NCBI GenBank assembly: GCA_021777835.1
Contig: JAJYDC010000019.1
Span: 1 to 53,736 of the forward strand
DNA from: Bacteroidota bacterium
GTDB lineage: Bacteria; Bacteroidota; Ignavibacteria; Ignavibacteriales; Ignavibacteriaceae
Direction: 5' to 3'
DNA: 53,736 nucleotides
Shown: one piece after another, positions 26,482 to 35,971 of the stretch
How positions within the stretch are numbered: position 1 is the first letter of the stretch
Layout of the letters: each line of letters begins with the position of its first letter
Program-made: the position numbers and the translations under genes
Notes under the pieces: generated by a model
The model's database searches: none
Told to the model about the DNA's origin: nothing
What the model saw: the letters and a program-made list of their open reading frames with translations, nothing else

Positions 26482-27401
26482 TTTGAATCAGTCTCTGTTA
26501 TATTTAGAAAATATTCTTCGAGTGAGCGAGTAGGGATTACTGAGCTTACTAAAATATTATTTTCAACAAAAAGCTTATTTAAAAAAGGTATTTCATCCGA
26601 ATCTAAAAGAAAAATCATTTTGTTTCCAACACTGGAGTCTAGTTTTTGTAACCAAGTAGTTTCATTAATAATTGATTTTGCTAATTCAATTTCATTTACT
26701 TCAAAAGTTACTTTAAGCTTATTTGAATTAAGTAGGTCAGATACGTTGCCTTCCACTTTTGTATGACCCTTATTGATTATAACCATTCGGTTTGCAACCA
26801 ATTCGACTTCATAAAGAATATGTGAGGACAAAAATATAGTTTTCTTTTTTTCTTTACTTAAATAAAGAATCAAATCCCTAATTTCTTTCATGCCTTGAGG
26901 GTCTAAGCCTGTTGTTGGCTCATCAAGGATTATAAGTTCAGGGTCATGCAGCAAAGCTTGTGCTAAGCCGAGGCGTTGTTTCATTCCGTGGGAAAAAGTT
27001 TTGACTTTGCTGTTATATCTTTTATTCAGCCCGACTAATTCGAGCATTTCCATAATTCTGACTTTAGAAATATTACTGCCGGAAATTTTTCCAAGTATTT
27101 CTAAATTCTTATAGGCTGTCATATAACCATAAAAATCAGGCTTCTCAACTATAGCTCCTATTTTTTTTAGTATTTCAATTCTTTTTTCTCTTAAAGAATT
27201 TCCAAAGAGTTTTATGATGCCGTCTGTAGGTTTGACTAAGGATAATAGCAGTCTAATAGTAGTACTTTTGCCTGCCCCATTAGGTCCTAAAAAACCAAAA
27301 ACATCCCCTTTATAAACATTCAAACTTAGATTATCTACTGCTTTAATTTCTTTGAACTGCTTATTAAGATTTTGGATTTCTATTATTTTTTCATCAGACA
27401 A
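26478..27401 (-). CDS. ABC transporter ATP-binding protein, ABC-2 / CcmA-like
   Basis: The ATPase of an ABC-2 exporter, 307 residues. Walker A is GPNGAGKST (39-47), the signature is the FSHGMKQRLGLAQ variant usual in drug and sodium exporters, Walker B is ELIILDEPTTGLDP, and the H-loop is FLSSHILYEVE. The C-terminal 90 residues form the small accessory domain typical of this class. First gene of a three-gene minus-strand operon (ATPase, permease, LolA-like protein). A 499-base gap containing no credible gene lies upstream. Confidence 0.9.
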   Translation of the reverse strand: MSDEKIIEIQNLNKQFKEIKAVDNLSLNVYKGDVFGFLGPNGAGKSTTIRLLLSLVKPTDGIIKLFGNSLREKRIEILKKIGAIVEKPDFYGYMTAYKNLEILGKISGSNISKVRIMEMLELVGLNKRYNSKVKTFSHGMKQRLGLAQALLHDPELIILDEPTTGLDPQGMKEIRDLILYLSKEKKKTIFLSSHILYEVELVANRMVIINKGHTKVEGNVSDLLNSNKLKVTFEVNEIELAKSIINETTWLQKLDSSVGNKMIFLLDSDEIPFLNKLFVENNILVSSVIPTRSLEEYFLNITETDSK

Positions 27402-27900
27402 TTATATAACCTTCTTTGAAACCGATACTTAATTTTTTTTGTATAAACAATGTTTTGAATTATATTAAAATAAATGTTACTTGATAGAATTTAGTTTGAA
27501 TCACTTACTTATTTATGCACAAGCATTTCATTAAAATTCATTAAATACTAAATTGAAATTTACAAACAAACTTCATCCAATATCCTACAATTTTAAAATA
27601 TTTTTTGCTTTTTTATGATAGAAACGACACTCCAATAAATTTAATTTGTTTTTTAAAATATTTATCGTCAAGTTTGTTAAAAGTTTTTTCACAGCCCCGA
27701 TTGACGAAAAAATTATTTTGTGTTCTATTTCCTTTTATTTCTTTTTTATTTAGTTTAAAATCAATTCTAAATGAAAATAGACAAAAAAATATTCCTAATA
27801 AAAACGAAGTTAATTACCTCAAGCTATTTCCTCTTATTAAGAAATAAATAGATGATTGTTTTATATTTTGTAAACGTATTCTTAGAAGGGAGTTTTCCAT
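27402..27900. other. AT-rich gene-free stretch between divergent genes
   Basis: About 500 bases between the ABC-2 operon and nrdJ. An 80-codon plus-strand frame at 27605-27847 is low-complexity Phe/Leu/Ser/Lys and lacks a ribosome binding site. I looked for a cobalamin riboswitch and for paired NrdR boxes, the usual controls of nrdJ, and recognised neither. Long A- and T-runs dominate. Promoters for both flanking operons must lie here but are not clear. Confidence 0.55.
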
Positions 27901-30900
27901 ATGCAAATTGAAAGGCATTTTACCGAATCAAACAAAGACCCATTGGCTTCATTTGAATTTGTCAAACGCACTTCAGAGATTAAAAATCCTGATGGATCTA
28001 TTGTATTTAAGATGGAAGATGTTTTTGTGCCTTCAAATTGGTCGCAGGTTGCAACCGATATTATAGCACAAAAATATTTTAGAAAAGCTGGTGTGCCAAA
28101 ATTGCTCAAAAAGATTGAAGAAAAAGGAGTGCCAACATGGCTTCAATCATCAGAACCTGATTTTTCTAACCTAGAAAAACTCTCACCAAAAGAAAGGTAT
28201 TCTTCGGAGACTGATTCGAGACAAGTATTTCATCGTTTAGCGGGATGCTGGACATATTGGGGTTGGAAAGCAAACTATTTTGCTGGAGAACAGGATGCCA
28301 GGGCATTTTATGATGAATTAATATATATGCTTGCTAATCAAATGACTGCGCCCAACAGCCCACAATGGTTTAATACAGGACTACACTGGTCTTATGGAAT
28401 AACTGGTCCATCACAAGGCCATTATTTTGTTGATCACATAACAGGTAAGTTAACAGCGTCAGAAGATGCCTATTCGCACCCACAACCCCATGCCTGCTTC
28501 ATTCAATCTGTTAAAGACGATTTGGTTAACGAAGGCGGAATTATGGACCTTTGGGTTCGTGAAGCAAGATTATTTAAATATGGATCCGGTACTGGCTCTA
28601 ATTTTTCAGAAATAAGAGGCGCGGACGAGCCATTAAGCGGAGGAGGAAGATCTTCCGGACTTATGTCATTTTTGAAGATTGGTGATAGATCGGCAGGAGC
28701 TATTAAATCTGGCGGAACGACAAGACGAGCTGCCAAAATGGTAACATTGGATCTCGATCACCCAGACATAGAAGACTTTATAAATTGGAAAGTAACCGAA
28801 GAACAAAAGGTTGCTTCATTGGTTACTGGATCAAAGTTATGCAATTTTCATTTAAATGCTATAATGAAAGCATGCTACGACGAGCATCCGGAAAACGATA
28901 GATTCAATAGAAATCTTAATAAAAAATTGAAGCATGCGGTCATTGAAGCAAGAAGGGCAATGATCCCAGGAAATTATATTGAAAGAGTTATTCAACTTGC
29001 TAAACTTGGATTTAAATCAATTGAATTCCCTATTTATGATACTGACTGGGAATCAGAAGCATATGCTACCGTCGCCGGTCAAAATTCTAACAATTCAATT
29101 AGAGTTAAAAATGAATTTATGAACGCAGTTATTAATGATGGTGATTGGAATCTTTTTTGGAGAGTTGAAAAGAAAAAAGCAAAAGAAGAAAAACGATTTC
29201 CAAAACCATCAAAAACTTTGAAAGCAAGAGAACTTTGGGATCAAATTGCATTCGCAGCTTGGTCTAGTGCTGATCCTGGAATCCAATATCATTCAACAAT
29301 AAATGAATGGCATACATGCCCGGAAGACGGGGAAATAAAAGCGTCCAATCCATGCAGCGAGTATATGTTTCTTGATGATACTGCATGCAATCTTGCTTCA
29401 ATAAATTTAGTAAAATATTACGATACCAAAACTCACAAGTTTGACATAGAAGCATATCGTCACACTACAAGGCTTTGGACCATAGTACTTGAAATAAGTG
29501 TCTTAATGGCTCAATTCCCTAGCAAGGAAATTGCACAAAGAAGCTATGAATTTAGGACACTTGGACTCGGCTACGCAAATCTCGGTTCATTATTGATGCT
29601 GCAAGGAATTCCATATGATAGCAATGAAGCCTTTGCAATTTGTGGCGCTTTAACATCTATTATGCATATGTCTGCCTATTCGACATCTGCCGAAATGTCT
29701 AAAGAACTTGGACCATTCCCCCAGTATGAGAAAAACAAAGCCCATATGCTGCGTGTAATTAGTAACCACCGGAGAGCCTCCTATAATGTTCCAACTGAGG
29801 AATATGAAAAACTTTCAATTTTTCCTGTTGGTATTAACCCCAAGCATTGCCCATCAGACCTATTAAAAGCTGCAAGGGAAGATGCTGATAAGGCCCTTGA
29901 GTTAGGAACCGAGTATGGCTTTAGAAATGCTCAAGTAACGGTTATAGCCCCAACTGGCACAATCGGTTTGGTTATGGACTGTGATACAACAGGAGTTGAG
30001 CCTGATTATGCTTTAGTTAAATTTAAAAAACTTGCCGGAGGCGGTTACTTTAAAATTATAAATCAATCAATCCCCCCCGCACTTGAAAGATTGGGCTATA
30101 ATAAAGATCAGATGAATGAAATTGTAAAATACGCAAAAGGAACTGGCTCCTTAGAAGGTTGCCCATATATTAATCATGAATCTTTAAGAGCAAAGGGCTT
30201 TACCGACTTAGCACTTGATAAGATTGAGAAAGCATTACCTACAGTATTCGATTTGACCTTTGCTTTTAATAAATTCACCTTAGGTACAGATTTTCTTACC
30301 AGTAAGTTAAAATTTAGCGAAGAAGAAATTGATTCATTTGATTTTAATGTTCTTACATCACTGGGATTTTCAAAGCAGGAGATCGCAACAGCAAATGATT
30401 ATGTTTGCGGCACGATGACTATAGAAGGTGCACCGTTCCTGAAGCATGAACATTACCCTGTTTTTGATTGTGCAAACAAATGTGGTAAAAAAGGAATGCG
30501 GTTTATACGACCAACTGCTCACATCAAAATGATGGCTGCAGCTCAGCCGTTTATTTCAGGAGCAATTTCTAAGACAATAAACTTTCCTAATCAAGCAACG
30601 GTTGAAGAAGTAAAAGAAGCTTACATGGAATCTTGGAAATTGGGGATTAAAGCTAATGCTCTATACAGAGACGGTTCAAAATTGTCTCAACCTCTTAATA
30701 CGATTACTGATGAAGAAATTGAAGCAATATTAGAAGATAAAGAGCAAAATGACATTGTAAAAATCGCTGAGAAAATAATACACCGGTATATAGCAAAAAG
30801 AAGGAGACTACCGGACAGAAGAACAGGTTACACTCAGAAAGCTAAAATAAATGGGCAATCGGTATATATTAGAACTGGAGAATATGAAAATGGACAGCTT

Positions 30901-31485
30901 GGGGAAATCTTTATAGATATGCACCGTGAGGGCGCAGCTTTCCGTAGCTTGCTTAATTGTTTTGCAATTTCAATTTCTCTCGGCCTACAACATGGCGTAC
31001 CGCTTGAAGAGTTTATTGATGCTTTCGTTTTTACTAGATTTGAGCCAAGCGGAATTGTGGCAGGTAATGATAAAATCAAAATGGCGACGTCTGTTATTGA
31101 CTATATATTTAGAGAACTTGCGGTTACTTATTTAGGCAGACACGATCTTGCTCATGTAGAACCAGACGAACAAAAGTCCAAGGCCTCTCCTGGAATAGTT
31201 AAAAAACTTGCCGAGCCGGAATTTGAAAGCGAAGAAGTTGTCAGTGAACGCCTAGTTGAACTTGATAGAGACAATGTCCAAACCTACAATTATTCGCTGT
31301 CTTCAAGTGAAGAGAAATTTCATAAAATGCCAAATCATCAAACAACAATGCAAATTAAGGTGAGACAGGCAATCGAACGCGGATACACTGGTGATATTTG
31401 CACAGAATGCCAAAGTATGACTATGGTGAGAAACGGTACCTGCCTTAAGTGTATGACCTGCGGCTCTACTTCAGGATGCAGCTGA
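27901..31485 (+). CDS. nrdJ: adenosylcobalamin-dependent (class II) ribonucleotide reductase
   Basis: Reduces ribonucleotides to deoxyribonucleotides using coenzyme B12, so it needs no oxygen for radical formation; cytosolic, 1,194 residues, the long NrdJ form. The redox and thiyl cysteines are visible in HACF (Cys199) and in the motif NPCSE (483-487, Cys485 and Glu487). Phosphate and specificity loops appear around [13 protein letters not shown] and TRRAAKM. After about residue 930 comes a TSCPD-type domain, and the tail carries [13 protein letters not shown] and the closing SGCS, a zinc-ribbon-like region and redox tail. GGGAG lies eight bases before the ATG. No nrdA/B/D or nrdR is present in the window. 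Confidence 0.96.
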   Translation: MQIERHFTESNKDPLASFEFVKRTSEIKNPDGSIVFKMEDVFVPSNWSQVATDIIAQKYFRKAGVPKLLKKIEEKGVPTWLQSSEPDFSNLEKLSPKERYSSETDSRQVFHRLAGCWTYWGWKANYFAGEQDARAFYDELIYMLANQMTAPNSPQWFNTGLHWSYGITGPSQGHYFVDHITGKLTASEDAYSHPQPHACFIQSVKDDLVNEGGIMDLWVREARLFKYGSGTGSNFSEIRGADEPLSGGGRSSGLMSFLKIGDRSAGAIKSGGTTRRAAKMVTLDLDHPDIEDFINWKVTEEQKVASLVTGSKLCNFHLNAIMKACYDEHPENDRFNRNLNKKLKHAVIEARRAMIPGNYIERVIQLAKLGFKSIEFPIYDTDWESEAYATVAGQNSNNSIRVKNEFMNAVINDGDWNLFWRVEKKKAKEEKRFPKPSKTLKARELWDQIAFAAWSSADPGIQYHSTINEWHTCPEDGEIKASNPCSEYMFLDDTACNLASINLVKYYDTKTHKFDIEAYRHTTRLWTIVLEISVLMAQFPSKEIAQRSYEFRTLGLGYANLGSLLMLQGIPYDSNEAFAICGALTSIMHMSAYSTSAEMSKELGPFPQYEKNKAHMLRVISNHRRASYNVPTEEYEKLSIFPVGINPKHCPSDLLKAAREDADKALELGTEYGFRNAQVTVIAPTGTIGLVMDCDTTGVEPDYALVKFKKLAGGGYFKIINQSIPPALERLGYNKDQMNEIVKYAKGTGSLEGCPYINHESLRAKGFTDLALDKIEKALPTVFDLTFAFNKFTLGTDFLTSKLKFSEEEIDSFDFNVLTSLGFSKQEIATANDYVCGTMTIEGAPFLKHEHYPVFDCANKCGKKGMRFIRPTAHIKMMAAAQPFISGAISKTINFPNQATVEEVKEAYMESWKLGIKANALYRDGSKLSQPLNTITDEEIEAILEDKEQNDIVKIAEKIIHRYIAKRRRLPDRRTGYTQKAKINGQSVYIRTGEYENGQLGEIFIDMHREGAAFRSLLNCFAISISLGLQHGVPLEEFIDAFVFTRFEPSGIVAGNDKIKMATSVIDYIFRELAVTYLGRHDLAHVEPDEQKSKASPGIVKKLAEPEFESEEVVSERLVELDRDNVQTYNYSLSSSEEKFHKMPNHQTTMQIKVRQAIERGYTGDICTECQSMTMVRNGTCLKCMTCGSTSGCS

Positions 31486-31513
31486 TAGACGTTAGATAAA
31501 ATAATTAATAATG

Positions 31514-31549
31514 AAAAGCCGCTCATTAATATTAAGCGGCTTTTTTTTC
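31514..31549 (+). terminator. nrdJ intrinsic terminator
   Basis: AAGCCGCT (31516-31523) pairs perfectly with AGCGGCTT (31535-31542), followed by a long T-run to 31548. It starts 29 bases after the nrdJ stop and should end that transcript cleanly. Confidence 0.9.
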
Positions 31550-31649
31550 GTTATTAAGTACTAGCAGCATTATAATCGATCATATATGATTTACCTCTTG
31601 CTTAAATGAATCTCAATCAATTAAGCTATACATAATAAAGATAGATTTT

Positions 31650-32891
31650 CTATAATTTTAGTTTTCTTAATTTAGGAGAAAACGCGTGTATAGCTGCAAC
31701 AACTATAAGCGTCATGCTACCACCAAAAATAACTGAAGGTACCAAACCCAATAATTTTGCTGCCAAACCTGACTCGAATGAGCCAAGCTCATTTGAAGAG
31801 CCTATAAATATTCCGTTAACAGCAGAGACTCGCCCACGCATTTCATCAGGAGTATAAAGCGTAATGATAGTAGCTCGAATTATTACACTAACATTATCAA
31901 ACAATCCGCTTAGAAAAAGAACAAAAAGAGAAAAATAGAAGCTTTTTGATAGCGCAAACAAAATCATAGAAATACCAAATCCAAATACACAAATTAAAAG
32001 ATTGCGTCCGGCATTTTTGAAAAATGGATTGTGTGCTTGAATAATTGACATAATTATCTCCCCCATTGCTGGAGCGGCTCTCAGAAACCCTAGTCCTCTT
32101 GCTCCTATATGAAGAACTCTGTCGGCAAAAATAGGCAAAACAGAAACTGCTCCGCCAAAGAAAACTGCGAACATATCGAGCGTAATTGCGCTTAAAATAA
32201 TTTGTTCCTTAAACACAAATTTTATACCTGCGGAAAGGCTTTGCTTTATAGATTCCTTTGCTGTTCTAGCCGGTAATTGCATATTTTTTACTTTAGTAAA
32301 GAATATAAATCCAGCTACACTCATAATGATAACTGCTAAATAGGAATTCCCAACACCAGAAAAGCCATATAGTATACCCCCTGTTGCAGGTCCCGTTACT
32401 TCAGCAAGTTGCCAAGCAAGACTATTCCAGGTAGATGCATTACCAAACAATTCGCGCGGAACAAGCTGCGCAACATATGCACCTTGAGCAGGAGACATGA
32501 ATCCTCTTGCTAAACCAGTAATGAAAATTATTAAGTAGATTGGAAAAACTCCATGCTGAGCAAGAACGAAATGGAATTTGGTGGAAACAAAAAAAAGCGA
32601 TAGCGCAGATAGTATGTATATAAAATTAGAAACCAGTATAATCTTTTTCCGGGTTACTATATCGGCTACATGACCAGCAAATAATGAAATACCAAGAAAG
32701 GGTAATGCTTCGGAAAGCCCTATTAAACCTAAAGAAAGGGCATCGTGCGTAATTTGATAAATTTGCCAACCAACTATGACTGATTGCATTTGTATTGCAA
32801 AAGTTAGAAGGAAACGAGCAGTTACAAACCATTTAAAATCATTTATTTTTAAAGATGCATATGCGTCGGAGTTGTTTAAATCATAATCCAT
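31650..32891 (-). CDS. MFS transporter, EntS/MFS_3-like
   Basis: An inner-membrane transporter of the major facilitator superfamily, 413 residues with 12 likely membrane segments. The segment 2-3 loop reads LFAGHVADIVTRKKIILVSN, close to the family G-x-x-aDrxGRk pattern, and the segment 5 region ELFGNASTWNSLAWQLAEVTGPATGG resembles the EntS-like (MFS_3) subgroup. Substrate unknown. MFS_3 members export siderophores or small drugs, or have unknown roles; there is no siderophore gene nearby. Convergent with nrdJ across the terminator. Confidence 0.85.
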   Translation of the reverse strand: MDYDLNNSDAYASLKINDFKWFVTARFLLTFAIQMQSVIVGWQIYQITHDALSLGLIGLSEALPFLGISLFAGHVADIVTRKKIILVSNFIYILSALSLFFVSTKFHFVLAQHGVFPIYLIIFITGLARGFMSPAQGAYVAQLVPRELFGNASTWNSLAWQLAEVTGPATGGILYGFSGVGNSYLAVIIMSVAGFIFFTKVKNMQLPARTAKESIKQSLSAGIKFVFKEQIILSAITLDMFAVFFGGAVSVLPIFADRVLHIGARGLGFLRAAPAMGEIIMSIIQAHNPFFKNAGRNLLICVFGFGISMILFALSKSFYFSLFVLFLSGLFDNVSVIIRATIITLYTPDEMRGRVSAVNGIFIGSSNELGSFESGLAAKLLGLVPSVIFGGSMTLIVVAAIHAFSPKLRKLKL

Positions 32892-33055
32892 TTTAATGAT
32901 ATATTTTTCTGTTTGAAATTTTATTATTCACATTCTAAAATCGATTATAAATATAAATCCATATCAAATGAAAAATAATACAAATTCAACTAAGCTGACA
33001 ATTGAAATAGATTGGTAGGACATTTATTGAAATAATAAACCCCAGTTAAACAGAG

Positions 33056-33793
33056 TTAATATTTCTTAGTAATAGTGTTTGTACTAAAAGTATTTTTAAT
33101 CCTTCTGCCGCCCATAAATCTTTTTTCATAATAGCTATCGTCTATAGAGGAAACAATTACGCCATTTGATAAGCTTGCGTGCGCAAATAGATGATCTCCA
33201 ATATATATACCAACATGTCCCGGCTTAATTCCTCTTCGAGTATTAAAAAAAACTAGATCACCAAACTTGAGATCATTAATTTCATCTATAGGCTCGCCTT
33301 CAGTATATTGCTCGTGAGCACTTCTTAACAAGGTGATTGAAAATGTTTTAGAATATATTTTCTGAGTAAAAGCAGAGCAGTCAATCCCATTTGATGTATT
33401 ACCTCCATATTTATAAGGTGTATCTAGGTACTTTATAATTTCCATCAGCATTTTGTCTCGAAGTGTAATTTGATAAGATGTTAGTCTCTCGTCTTTCGAT
33501 TTAAGTTTATTCATTAAAGTAGATATATCAAAACTTTTTTCGTTAGGTGGGATATCATCTGTGTCAGATTCTAAATCAGAGATACTGTTTGCAGCAGTAT
33601 CTTGGGTCTGTGCTATATTTGATAAAGTGTCTTTTTGACTGTCTGAATTAAATCGAATAACTGAATAACTCTTATCTACTTTTCTATCAGAAGTGTTATA
33701 ACGGACAGTGTTCGTTGTCGAAGCACAACTAGGTGTCAATAATACTAGCATTATTAAAAAAATAATAAAGGAACCGCATTTAATTTTTTTCAT
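33056..33793 (-). CDS. NlpC/P60 family lipoprotein, probable peptidoglycan endopeptidase
   Basis: A secreted lipoprotein of 245 residues that probably cleaves peptide cross-links in the cell wall. The signal peptide ends near Cys23 in LTPSC, a slightly unusual lipobox. A Ser/Asp-rich linker follows to about residue 95. The C-terminal NlpC/P60 domain contains the catalytic Cys139 in GIDCSAF, His193 in PGHVGIYIG and the third residue His205 in FAHAS, all in the expected order. It begins six bases after the sigma factor stop codon, so it is probably cotranscribed with that gene. Confidence 0.9.
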   Translation of the reverse strand: MKKIKCGSFIIFLIMLVLLTPSCASTTNTVRYNTSDRKVDKSYSVIRFNSDSQKDTLSNIAQTQDTAANSISDLESDTDDIPPNEKSFDISTLMNKLKSKDERLTSYQITLRDKMLMEIIKYLDTPYKYGGNTSNGIDCSAFTQKIYSKTFSITLLRSAHEQYTEGEPIDEINDLKFGDLVFFNTRRGIKPGHVGIYIGDHLFAHASLSNGVIVSSIDDSYYEKRFMGGRRIKNTFSTNTITKKY

Positions 33794-33799
33794 TTAATC

Positions 33800-34654
33800 T
33801 TAACCGAGATAAGACCTTAAATTTTTACTTCTTGAAGCATGTCTAAGTCTCCGAATTGCCTTCTCTTTTATTTGTCTTACTCTTTCTCGAGTTAAATTAA
33901 ATCTTTCGCCAATTTCCTCAAGAGTAAGTGAATGCTCTTTAGTTAAACCAAAATATAGCCTAATTACTTCTGATTCCCTTTCAGATAATGTTGCTAGAGC
34001 ATGATCTATTTCAGATTTTAGTGATTCTAACATTAAAGTATAATCCGGCGTTGGAAGTTCATCATTTTCAATTATGTCAAGAAGACTATTCTCTTCGCCT
34101 TGAGCGAAAGGAGCATCCATAGAAATATGCCTGCTAGAAATCTTTAAGGTTTCAGCAACTTCTCGAACTTCCATTTCAAGCTCGGTTGCAAGTTCAACAG
34201 CTGTGGGTTCTCTTTCAAATTCTTGCTCTAGATTGCTATACGCTTTGCCGATTTTGTTAAGAGCTCCAACTCTGTTAAGCGGCAATCTTACAATTCTGGA
34301 TTGTTCAGCTAATGCTTGAAGAATCGACTGCCTTATCCACCATACAGCATAAGAAATAAATTTAAAGCCACGAGTCTCATCAAATCTTTTAGCTGCCTTA
34401 ATTAATCCAAGGTTTCCTTCATTAATTAAATCGCCAAGAGAAAGTCCCTGGTTTTGATACTGTTTTGACACACTTACCACAAACCGTAAGTTTGCTTTTG
34501 TCAATATTTCAAGAGCATGTTGATCGCCCTTTTTTATTCTAATTGCTAATTCAATTTCTTGTTCGGTAGTAAGCAAATCAACTTTACCTATCTCCTGTAA
34601 ATATTTATCAAGCGATTGGCTTTCACGATTGGTAAATTGTTTTGTAATTCTCAT
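33800..34654 (-). CDS. rpoD: primary sigma factor RpoD/SigA, short Bacteroidetes type
   Basis: The housekeeping RNA polymerase sigma-70 subunit, 284 residues. It begins with [23 protein letters not shown], that is, at region 1.2, lacking the acidic region 1.1 of other phyla. This is typical of Bacteroidetes and relatives. Region 2 is complete ([21 protein letters not shown], then [20 protein letters not shown]), and region 4.2 ends in [20 protein letters not shown] with the DNA-recognition helix. Such factors read TTTG/TAnnTTTG promoters, in line with the sites found upstream of gatB and the candidate small RNA. Followed after six bases by the NlpC/P60 gene. Confidence 0.95.
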   Translation of the reverse strand: MRITKQFTNRESQSLDKYLQEIGKVDLLTTEQEIELAIRIKKGDQHALEILTKANLRFVVSVSKQYQNQGLSLGDLINEGNLGLIKAAKRFDETRGFKFISYAVWWIRQSILQALAEQSRIVRLPLNRVGALNKIGKAYSNLEQEFEREPTAVELATELEMEVREVAETLKISSRHISMDAPFAQGEENSLLDIIENDELPTPDYTLMLESLKSEIDHALATLSERESEVIRLYFGLTKEHSLTLEEIGERFNLTRERVRQIKEKAIRRLRHASRSKNLRSYLG

Positions 34655-34751
34655 GTGTCTACCTCACGAAAAACAATTAAAAATTATATGAAAATTAATA
34701 GCTATTATTTATTTGATAAATTTTTAACCTTAATTTACTAGCAACAAATTT

Positions 34752-35924
34752 TTAATTCAATAATGTCATTAAAAAACTTTTACCTTTTAATGAATTTTCC
34801 ACTTTAAAGAAATCCGCTATAGTTTTTCCAACGTCAGAAAAGGTCTCCCTTATATATAGGTCCTTTCCTTCTTGGTTTTTGATGAAGTATAATAAGGGGA
34901 CATACTCGCGGCTATGATCTGTGCTAGGAGTAGTTGGATCATTTCCATGGTCAGCAGTTATTATTAAAGAATCAGATTCGTCAAGTCTTCCTAAAAATTC
35001 TGGAAGAAAATCATCAAACTCTTTTAGTGCTATAGCAAAGCCAACAGGATCATTTCGATGCCCGAAATAGACGTCGAAGTCAACCAAGTTAGCAAAGATG
35101 AAACTATTCTTAGCTTTAGAAGAATATTCCAATAGTTTCTTACAGCCTTCTATATTTGATTTTGTCTTTTCCTGAACTTTGATTCCACGATAATTAAAAA
35201 GGTCATTGATTTTACCAATTGCAATGGTATCAATATCATTTTTGTAAAGAATGTCCAGCAAAGTTTCGGAAGGCGGCGGCAAAGAAAAATCTTTCCGATT
35301 CGTTGTTCTTGAATATTTGCCTGATTCACCTATAAAAGGTCTTGCAATTACTCGCCCAACATTTAGAGGATAATCTAAAACTTTCTCACGTGTTATTCTG
35401 CAAATTTCATAAAGTTCTTCAAGTGGAATTATATCCTCATGTGCAGCTATTTGAAATACTGAATCTGCAGAAGTATAGACGATGGGATATCCCTTTTTTA
35501 TATGTTCATCACCAAGTTCTTTAATTATTTCCGTTCCAGAAGCTGCTTTATTACCAAGTACGCCTTTACATCCAGTAAGTTTAATGAATTTGTTTATAAT
35601 AGAATCAGGAAAACCATTTGGGAAGTAGGAAAAATCTAGTGTTACATGAAGCCCAGCTAGCTCCCAATGACCTGTTGTCGAATCTTTACCATTTGAAATT
35701 TCTTTCAACTTTCCATAGGAAGCTAGTGGTTTTGAATTCCTAATCAAACCTACTATGTTATCAATATTTCCAAGTCCAAGTTTTGCAAGATTTGGCAAAT
35801 TAAGGCCGCCCACTGCATTTGCAATGTGAGCTAATGTGTTGCTACCTTTGTCTCCATATTCATCGGCATCAGGTGTTTCCCCAATCCCAACACCATCTAA
35901 TATAACTAAGAAAAAATTATTCAT
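34752..35924 (-). CDS. deoB: phosphopentomutase
   Basis: Interconverts ribose/deoxyribose 1- and 5-phosphates in nucleoside salvage; cytosolic, manganese dependent, alkaline phosphatase superfamily, 390 residues (usual length). Metal-binding motifs are visible: LDGVGIGETPDADEYGDKGSN at the N-terminus, KDSTTGHWELAG (catalytic Thr region near residue 83) and the C-terminal TADHGNDPTTPSTDHSREYVPLL. Forty-seven bases after the GAF/GGDEF-like gene and 97 before rpoD. It may work with the GMP reductase-like enzyme in purine salvage, though they are distant. Confidence 0.95.
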   Translation of the reverse strand: MNNFFLVILDGVGIGETPDADEYGDKGSNTLAHIANAVGGLNLPNLAKLGLGNIDNIVGLIRNSKPLASYGKLKEISNGKDSTTGHWELAGLHVTLDFSYFPNGFPDSIINKFIKLTGCKGVLGNKAASGTEIIKELGDEHIKKGYPIVYTSADSVFQIAAHEDIIPLEELYEICRITREKVLDYPLNVGRVIARPFIGESGKYSRTTNRKDFSLPPPSETLLDILYKNDIDTIAIGKINDLFNYRGIKVQEKTKSNIEGCKKLLEYSSKAKNSFIFANLVDFDVYFGHRNDPVGFAIALKEFDDFLPEFLGRLDESDSLIITADHGNDPTTPSTDHSREYVPLLYFIKNQEGKDLYIRETFSDVGKTIADFFKVENSLKGKSFLMTLLN

Positions 35925-35971
35925 TTAAATATTTCGGATATAATTAAATAAAATGAATACTAGGATTCAAT

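Noticed and set aside
27605-27847. 80-codon plus-strand frame upstream of nrdJ
   Set aside because: Low-complexity AT-driven translation without a ribosome binding site.
27402-27900. Cobalamin riboswitch or paired NrdR boxes before nrdJ
   Set aside because: Looked for B12-box text and NrdR-like palindromes and found none; a model search could still find a diverged form.
31579-31590. 12-base palindrome ATCATATATGAT after the nrdJ terminator
   Set aside because: Lies between convergent genes where no regulator site is expected and is simple AT-rich sequence.
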